Positions 5,938-9,238 of a stretch of 9,238 nt of DNA are shown here, piece by piece; position 1 is the stretch's first letter, and each line of letters begins with the position of its first letter. Source of the stretch: Cyanobacteria bacterium UBA5018. GTDB taxonomy: Bacteria > Cyanobacteriota > Cyanobacteriia > PCC-6307 > Cyanobiaceae. Below the pieces are notes generated by a model. The model had not been told where the DNA came from, searched no databases, and worked only from the letters and a program-made list of their open reading frames with translations. Where the stretch lies: positions 1 through 9,238 of the forward strand of contig DGYA01000044.1 of the NCBI GenBank assembly GCA_002396505.1, read 5' to 3'. The position numbers and the translations under genes are program-made.

Positions 5938-7203
5938 ATGGCGCTGCCAAACCTCTGGGGCCTCTACAACCTGCGCTCCTCGCCGTTCTTCCAGGCCACG
6001 CTGCGGGCGGATTCGGAAGCCACGCCGCTGCGCTTGTTTGTGGGGCGCCAACGGGAGCGGCAGCTGTTGCTCACCACCATCGGCAGCAGCCCCAGCTCCC
6101 GTCAGGCGGTGGCCGGCCGGCCGGGAATCGGCAAAACAACTTTGGTGCAAACGGTTTAGGCCGACGCCCAGGCGGAGGGCTACTGGAGTTCAAACGAGAT
6201 CATTCCGATCAGCGCAGAAGGCGCCAGCGAACAGCTGCTTGGGCTGCTGCTCTCCGGCGTCTACGACGCCGTGTTGGCGAACCGGCCCACAGCGGCGGGT
6301 CCCGAGGTGGAAGCCGCTCAGCAGTTGGTGCGCAGCATCCGGCTGCGGGGGGGCGGTTTCTCGCTGTCGGCATTTGGTCTTGGGGTTGGCGGCAGCCAGA
6401 GCGAAAGCCTGGCCACGCCGCCTGGGGTGTTGCTGCTGGATGGACCGCGGGTGTTGCGCGACCTGTTGCGCTACGCGATCGGCCAAGGTGCCCGTGGCAT
6501 CGTGCTGCACCTCAACAACCTCGAAAATCTCAGTGAGGCGGATGCCTCTCGGGCGGCGGATCTGCTGCGGGGCATCCGTGATCAGGCCCAGCTGCAGGAC
6601 GGCTTGCATCTGATCGTGGTGGGCACTACAGATGCGGTGCGCACGGTGGTGCAGAGCCACACCCAGATCCGATCGGTGTTCAGCAATCCCCTGGTGCTGG
6701 AGCCGCTGGCGCTAAGTGATGTGGTGCAGTTGCTGGCCAATCGTTATGGGGCATTGCAACTAGACCCGGCTAGACCCTGGCGATCCCCTGTAGATGATGC
6801 GGCGGTGCAAAGGCTATATGAGCTGTTTCGCGGCGATCTGCGCGGCCTGCTGAAGGCTCTTGAGGATGGCATCACCGCCCTGCTGGGACTCACCACCGCA
6901 GGCGCCATGGTGGCACCGGTGGGGCTTGATGATCTGCTGCTCACGCTGCGACAACGCAACCAGGTTGAACTACAAAACCAGCTGGGCGATATCGCCTGGG
7001 AGCGCCTGGTCGCCTGGGCTGGTGTGGATGCGGCGTCAATCCAGACCCAGGCCCAGCTGGTGGAGTTGTGGGCGGTGAAACAGCCATCGGTGTCGCAGAC
7101 CCTCCAACAACTGATCGAAGCCGGCGCTGTTGAGCCGCTGCCAAGGCGAGGTAGGGAAGCCATTCAATACCGCACCACCGGCACCGCCCGGCTGGCGTTT
7201 TAG
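5938..7203 (+). pseudogene. AAA/STAND-like ATPase gene interrupted by an in-frame TAG after Walker A
   Basis: From the ATG at 5938 (start MALPNLWGLYNLRSSPFF) the frame runs to TAG at 6157-6159, codon 74. It then continues in the same frame to TAG at 7201-7203, about 420 residues if the first stop is ignored. Walker A is GRPGIGKT at residues 60-67, only six codons before the stop. After the stop come the Walker B strand GIVLHLNNLENLSE, a sensor-like strand HLIVVGTTDAVR, and a helical C-terminus ending in a probable winged helix (SVSQTLQQLIEAGAVEPL). The VGR box (35-37) plus P-loop resembles Orc1/Cdc6-like AAA_16 or STAND ATPases. One change, for example CAG to TAG, explains the break; nothing else in the frame is damaged, so it is recent, a sequencing error, or read through. 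A downstream GTG (6271) could start a fragment, but that would lack the P-loop. The exact role is not recognised. Confidence 0.8.
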
Positions 7204-7258
7204 GGGGCAAGGAGCGGGTCTGACTTGCGGCTGAGTGATTGGTGGAGCGAATGCTGAG

Positions 7259-7290
7259 AGAACGAATGGCGAGAACGAATAGCGAGAACG
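7259..7290. repeat. 13-bp tandem repeat, about 2.5 copies
   Basis: AGAACGAATGGCG and AGAACGAATAGCG stand in tandem, followed by AGAACG. They fill part of the 127-bp gap between the convergent ATPase genes. No convincing terminator hairpin was seen in this gap. Confidence 0.7.
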
Positions 7291-7330
7291 CTGGCCCCAA
7301 GTTTGGTTTTGGCTGCAGGAGCTGCCTATC

Positions 7331-8791
7331 TCAACAGCGAAGCCCAAGCGTGAGATCGTCTAGCGACTGCGGCAGGTAGCCAGCTGCTGCGATCGCCTGC
7401 CGAGCTTCTGGCGTTAGGGATGGAGCGATGGCTAGCTTCTCCACCTGCCAGTCCGAGAAGTGGGGGAAGGCCTTCAGGAAGCGGGCCACATGGCCATCGA
7501 AGCGGCCCAGATCCTTGATCAGCGCTAGTTCGAAGCGCTTGCAACTGCCCAGCCGCAGGCGCTTGGAGGTTTCATCGAGGGCCACCAGGTCAATTTCGGT
7601 GTCGCCCCTGCGGTCCCACCAGCCCTTGATGGGGGAGGTGAGCGGGAAATCGCCAATCCCGAGGCGGCTGCGTTCCTCGTAGAGCTGCCCCACCAGCCGC
7701 TCCAGGCCGTGGCCCTCGACCGTCATCAGCCTCTGGTCGGCCTGTTCCAGCAGCACCGGCAGCGGCCGGAAGTTGATGGCTGCGGTGGGCATCGCCAGGG
7801 CATCCAGCCAACTGCGCAGGAAGTTGTCGCGGATCATGTAATGGCTCTGACGGGCCTTGGGATTGGCGAACATCGGCAATCTTTTCTCCACCAATTCGTA
7901 GCGTTCTTCTAATATCTTGAGGTAGCCGCCCACCTGGCTGCCGATTGCGGGGGCAACGGAATCGGCATGGGACTGCAGGTCGGCATGGGTGCAGCCCGGG
8001 TTGCGTGCCACATACTTCAGCACCAGGTCGTAGCGGCCCTTGAGTTCCCTGAGAAACCAGTTTTCTGCTTCCGTTCGCAGGGGTGAACTGCTGCTAAAGA
8101 ACATCTTCTCCAGCAGTGTTCTCCGATCGGCGTTGATCACCCCCTGCTCGAAGCAGTCGCGATAGAACTTGGGCACCCCCTCAAACAGGTTCCAGAGAAA
8201 TAGCAATCGCTCCGGCGAGGTGTCCGCATGGGCTTCCAGTAGTTCCAGCAGCGAGGCGATGTCGAGATGCCCCAGGTTGATGGTTGCGGTGGTGCGCTGA
8301 TATAAGGAAGCGCTGCGGTCCTCAAGGAGCACCTGCATCTCAGTGTGCAGGGAGCCCAGCACGATCAGGCCGCCTCGGGCCTCGGGCGTGGCGGCAAGCC
8401 GGTCCACCACGGATTGAAGCTCGGAAGTGAAGGGATAGAGGGCCTTTCGATTGAAGTATTGGAAGTCATCGAGGGCCACGATCCAGCCTTCGGCGCAGAG
8501 TTCACCGATGCGCACCGCCAGCGAGCGCAGGTCATGGGGTAGGGGCGCGCTCACCCCGAAGTTCTGGATGAAATCGCGGGCGGTGCTCACCACGCCGGCC
8601 GGATCGGAGTCGGGGATCTGGATGTAGAGCACCCGCTCCCGGCGCTCCGGCTGCAGCAGCTCCAGCACCAGCCGGGTCTTGCCGATGTGGCGCCGCCCGG
8701 AGATCTGCAGGAAAAACCAGCGCCCGTGCTCGAGCACCTGCGTAAGCTCCGCCCGCTCCGCACGCCTGCCGTAGAAGCCCCACTGCGTCAC
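7331..8791 (-). CDS. Archaeal-type (MNS/STAND) ATPase with DUF234-like nuclease-fold C-terminal domain
   Basis: A 486-residue protein. The N-terminal ATPase begins with FYGRRAE (6-12). Walker A is GRRHIGKT at 32-39 and Walker B is IVALDDFQ at 104-111. Helical and winged-helix regions follow in the middle. The C-terminal part (about 380-425) contains GDTEIDLVALDE, with E399 and D401, then RLRLGSCKR with K418. This is the layout of the PD-(D/E)XK-like DUF234 domain. Most members I know have an acidic residue two before the lysine (ECK); here it is S416, so nuclease activity is doubtful. The start is GTG at 8791, because an in-frame TAA lies five codons upstream and no better codon is near. TATAAA on the minus strand (8813-8818) could be a -10 box, without a matching -35. 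The gene is convergent with the interrupted ATPase, and the IS right end is 119 bp upstream. The cellular role of this family is poorly known. Confidence 0.85.
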   Translation of the reverse strand: MTQWGFYGRRAERAELTQVLEHGRWFFLQISGRRHIGKTRLVLELLQPERRERVLYIQIPDSDPAGVVSTARDFIQNFGVSAPLPHDLRSLAVRIGELCAEGWIVALDDFQYFNRKALYPFTSELQSVVDRLAATPEARGGLIVLGSLHTEMQVLLEDRSASLYQRTTATINLGHLDIASLLELLEAHADTSPERLLFLWNLFEGVPKFYRDCFEQGVINADRRTLLEKMFFSSSSPLRTEAENWFLRELKGRYDLVLKYVARNPGCTHADLQSHADSVAPAIGSQVGGYLKILEERYELVEKRLPMFANPKARQSHYMIRDNFLRSWLDALAMPTAAINFRPLPVLLEQADQRLMTVEGHGLERLVGQLYEERSRLGIGDFPLTSPIKGWWDRRGDTEIDLVALDETSKRLRLGSCKRFELALIKDLGRFDGHVARFLKAFPHFSDWQVEKLAIAPSLTPEARQAIAAAGYLPQSLDDLTLGLRC

Positions 8792-8909
8792 GTTGAGCTT
8801 TACTTAATAGTTTTTATATTAACTGGCCATCCCTGTGCTGGCCTTGCTTCTGGGCGGGTCAGAGGCTGCTCTGCTGCCTGTCTATCACCCATCGGATGGT
8901 GTGGCATCG
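8792..8909. other. Spacer between the IS right end and the ATPase gene
   Basis: These 118 bases contain no gene. If the element ends at 8910, this is the original host flank, and the bases next to the end (8894-8909) correspond to the guide of the element's RNA. A short inverted repeat, GGCCA/TGGCC (8825-8843), is too weak to call a terminator. Confidence 0.5.
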
Positions 8910-9060
8910 TTGACTCCCTCCCCGCCGTGAACAGCGGAGATTCCTTCTACGCTGGACATGGGGATGCCTCAGCGATCGGGTGGGTTGGCGCTTCATAGCC
9001 TGCTGCCACCAAGTCGGTGGACTGATGCACGGCTCCACGCCCGTTTCGACTCTCCGCCAG
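8910..9060 (-). ncRNA. Predicted omegaRNA (right-end RNA) of the TnpB element
   Basis: In IS200/IS605 elements the guide RNA of TnpB is transcribed from the 3' part of tnpB through the right end, and its guide is the flank just beyond the element. Here the scaffold would finish with the hairpin at 8919-8940 and GTCAA at 8910-8914, with the guide beginning CGATGCCACACCATCC (minus strand of 8894-8909). The 5' boundary is a guess; no expression evidence exists. Confidence 0.35.
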
Positions 9061-9238
9061 TCCGGCGGCGAGGATGTTTTGAGCAGCATTCACGTCGCGG
9101 TCGTGAACCGTTCCGCAACTCGGGCACTGCCATTCCCGAATCGACAGCTCCTTTTTGCCGTCGTGGTGTCCGCAGGTTGAGCACACCTGGCTGGTGGGCA
9201 GCCATCGGTTGATGACCACCACTTGGCGGTCGTATTGC
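8947..9238 (-). CDS. tnpB: TnpB RNA-guided nuclease, C-terminal part (5' end outside window)
   Basis: Ninety-six residues are visible before the TAG at 8947-8949; the frame enters from the right edge (QYDRQVVVINRW), so there is no start in the window. The segment holds the TnpB zinc ribbon, CSTCG and CPSCG with all four cysteines, then TVHDRDVNAAQNILAAGLA, the RuvC-III motif with its catalytic aspartate in DRDVN. Full TnpB proteins are about 400 residues. By family knowledge TnpB cuts DNA guided by an RNA from the element's right end, and favours retention of the element at the donor site. The C-terminal tail after AAGLA is about 36 residues of low conservation, usual for this group. The visible part is undamaged. 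Whether the N-terminal RuvC I and II motifs are intact cannot be seen. Confidence 0.93.
   Translation of the reverse strand, partial: QYDRQVVVINRWLPTSQVCSTCGHHDGKKELSIREWQCPSCGTVHDRDVNAAQNILAAGLAESRNGRGAVHQSTDLVAAGYEAPTHPIAEASPCPA

Larger units (their letters stand above)
8910..9238 (-). mobile_element. Right end of an IS200/IS605-family element (rest outside window)
   Basis: The element carries tnpB and ends just downstream of it. On the minus strand, after the tnpB stop, a hairpin (TCTCCGCTG, loop TTCA, CGGCGGGGA; plus-strand 8919-8940, one or two G-U pairs) is followed by GGGAGTCAA, ending at 8910. A subterminal hairpin followed closely by a TCAA-type cleavage motif is the usual right-end layout in this family, which moves as single-stranded circles and leaves no target duplication. 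The left end, and any tnpA, would lie beyond base 9238. Confidence 0.65.

Noticed and set aside
5721..5939. 72-codon minus-strand frame in the divergent region
   Set aside because: It crosses both operator-like arrays, has no recognised motif, and no ribosome site was seen.
5873..6613. 246-codon and 208-codon plus-strand frames over the interrupted ATPase
   Set aside because: Both are out of frame with the ATPase motifs, have shadow-like composition rich in Arg, Ala, Cys and Trp, and do not bridge the TAG with a meaningful protein. This argues against a programmed frameshift.
8860..8901. Short inverted repeats (CAGAG/CTCTG; CACC-CAT/ATGGTG with a bulge) beyond the IS end
   Set aside because: Stems of five or six bases are too weak, and the position is host flank rather than element.

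Overview
The window looks like part of a defence and mobile-element island from a GC-rich cyanobacterium, probably of the Synechococcus/Cyanobium type. This is inference. It rests on the base composition (roughly 60% GC by eye), the architecture of the STAND protein at the left end, and the style of the IS605-type TnpB at the right end. No housekeeping, rRNA or tRNA gene is present to fix the taxonomy. Most genes are conflict-type: a TIR effector, a STAND NTPase, a HipBA toxin-antitoxin pair, two more P-loop ATPases and a TnpB nuclease.

Left third (1-3416, minus strand): a two-gene operon. The first gene (1899-3416) encodes a protein with an N-terminal TIR domain followed by two more TIR-like Rossmann domains. 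Its stop overlaps by 4 bp (ATGA) the start of the second gene. That gene (1902 to beyond base 1) encodes an nSTAND1-type P-loop NTPase with a coiled coil, one transmembrane helix and the first blade of a repeat (WD40-like) region cut by the window edge. Together they look like a split TIR/STAND sensor-effector system.

Middle (3417-5937): a gap of about 700 bp holds a candidate promoter for the TIR operon, a 45-codon ORF for a small membrane protein (3653-3790), and an AT-rich stretch with a (CAAT)5 run and a 17-nt direct repeat. Then comes hipBA on the minus strand (hipB 5451-5705, hipA 4114-5454, GTGA overlap), closely resembling E. coli HipBA, with a candidate operator cluster just upstream. 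The 232-bp divergent region also carries a second, unrelated operator-like array with a perfect 13-bp inverted repeat.

Right (5938-9238): a plus-strand AAA/STAND-like ATPase gene is interrupted by one in-frame TAG directly after its Walker A motif, and is called a pseudogene. It converges on a minus-strand archaeal-type ATPase with a DUF234-like C-terminal domain (7331-8791). About 120 bp upstream of that gene lies the right end of an IS200/IS605-family element carrying the C-terminal part of tnpB (8947-9238 and beyond), with a recognisable right-end hairpin and a TCAA terminus. This allows a prediction of the omegaRNA guide.

How the genes may work together is inference. The TIR/nSTAND1 pair is the most likely functional system. 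HipBA is an intact, probably autoregulated addiction or persistence module. The two ATPase loci look like further conflict genes, one of them decayed.
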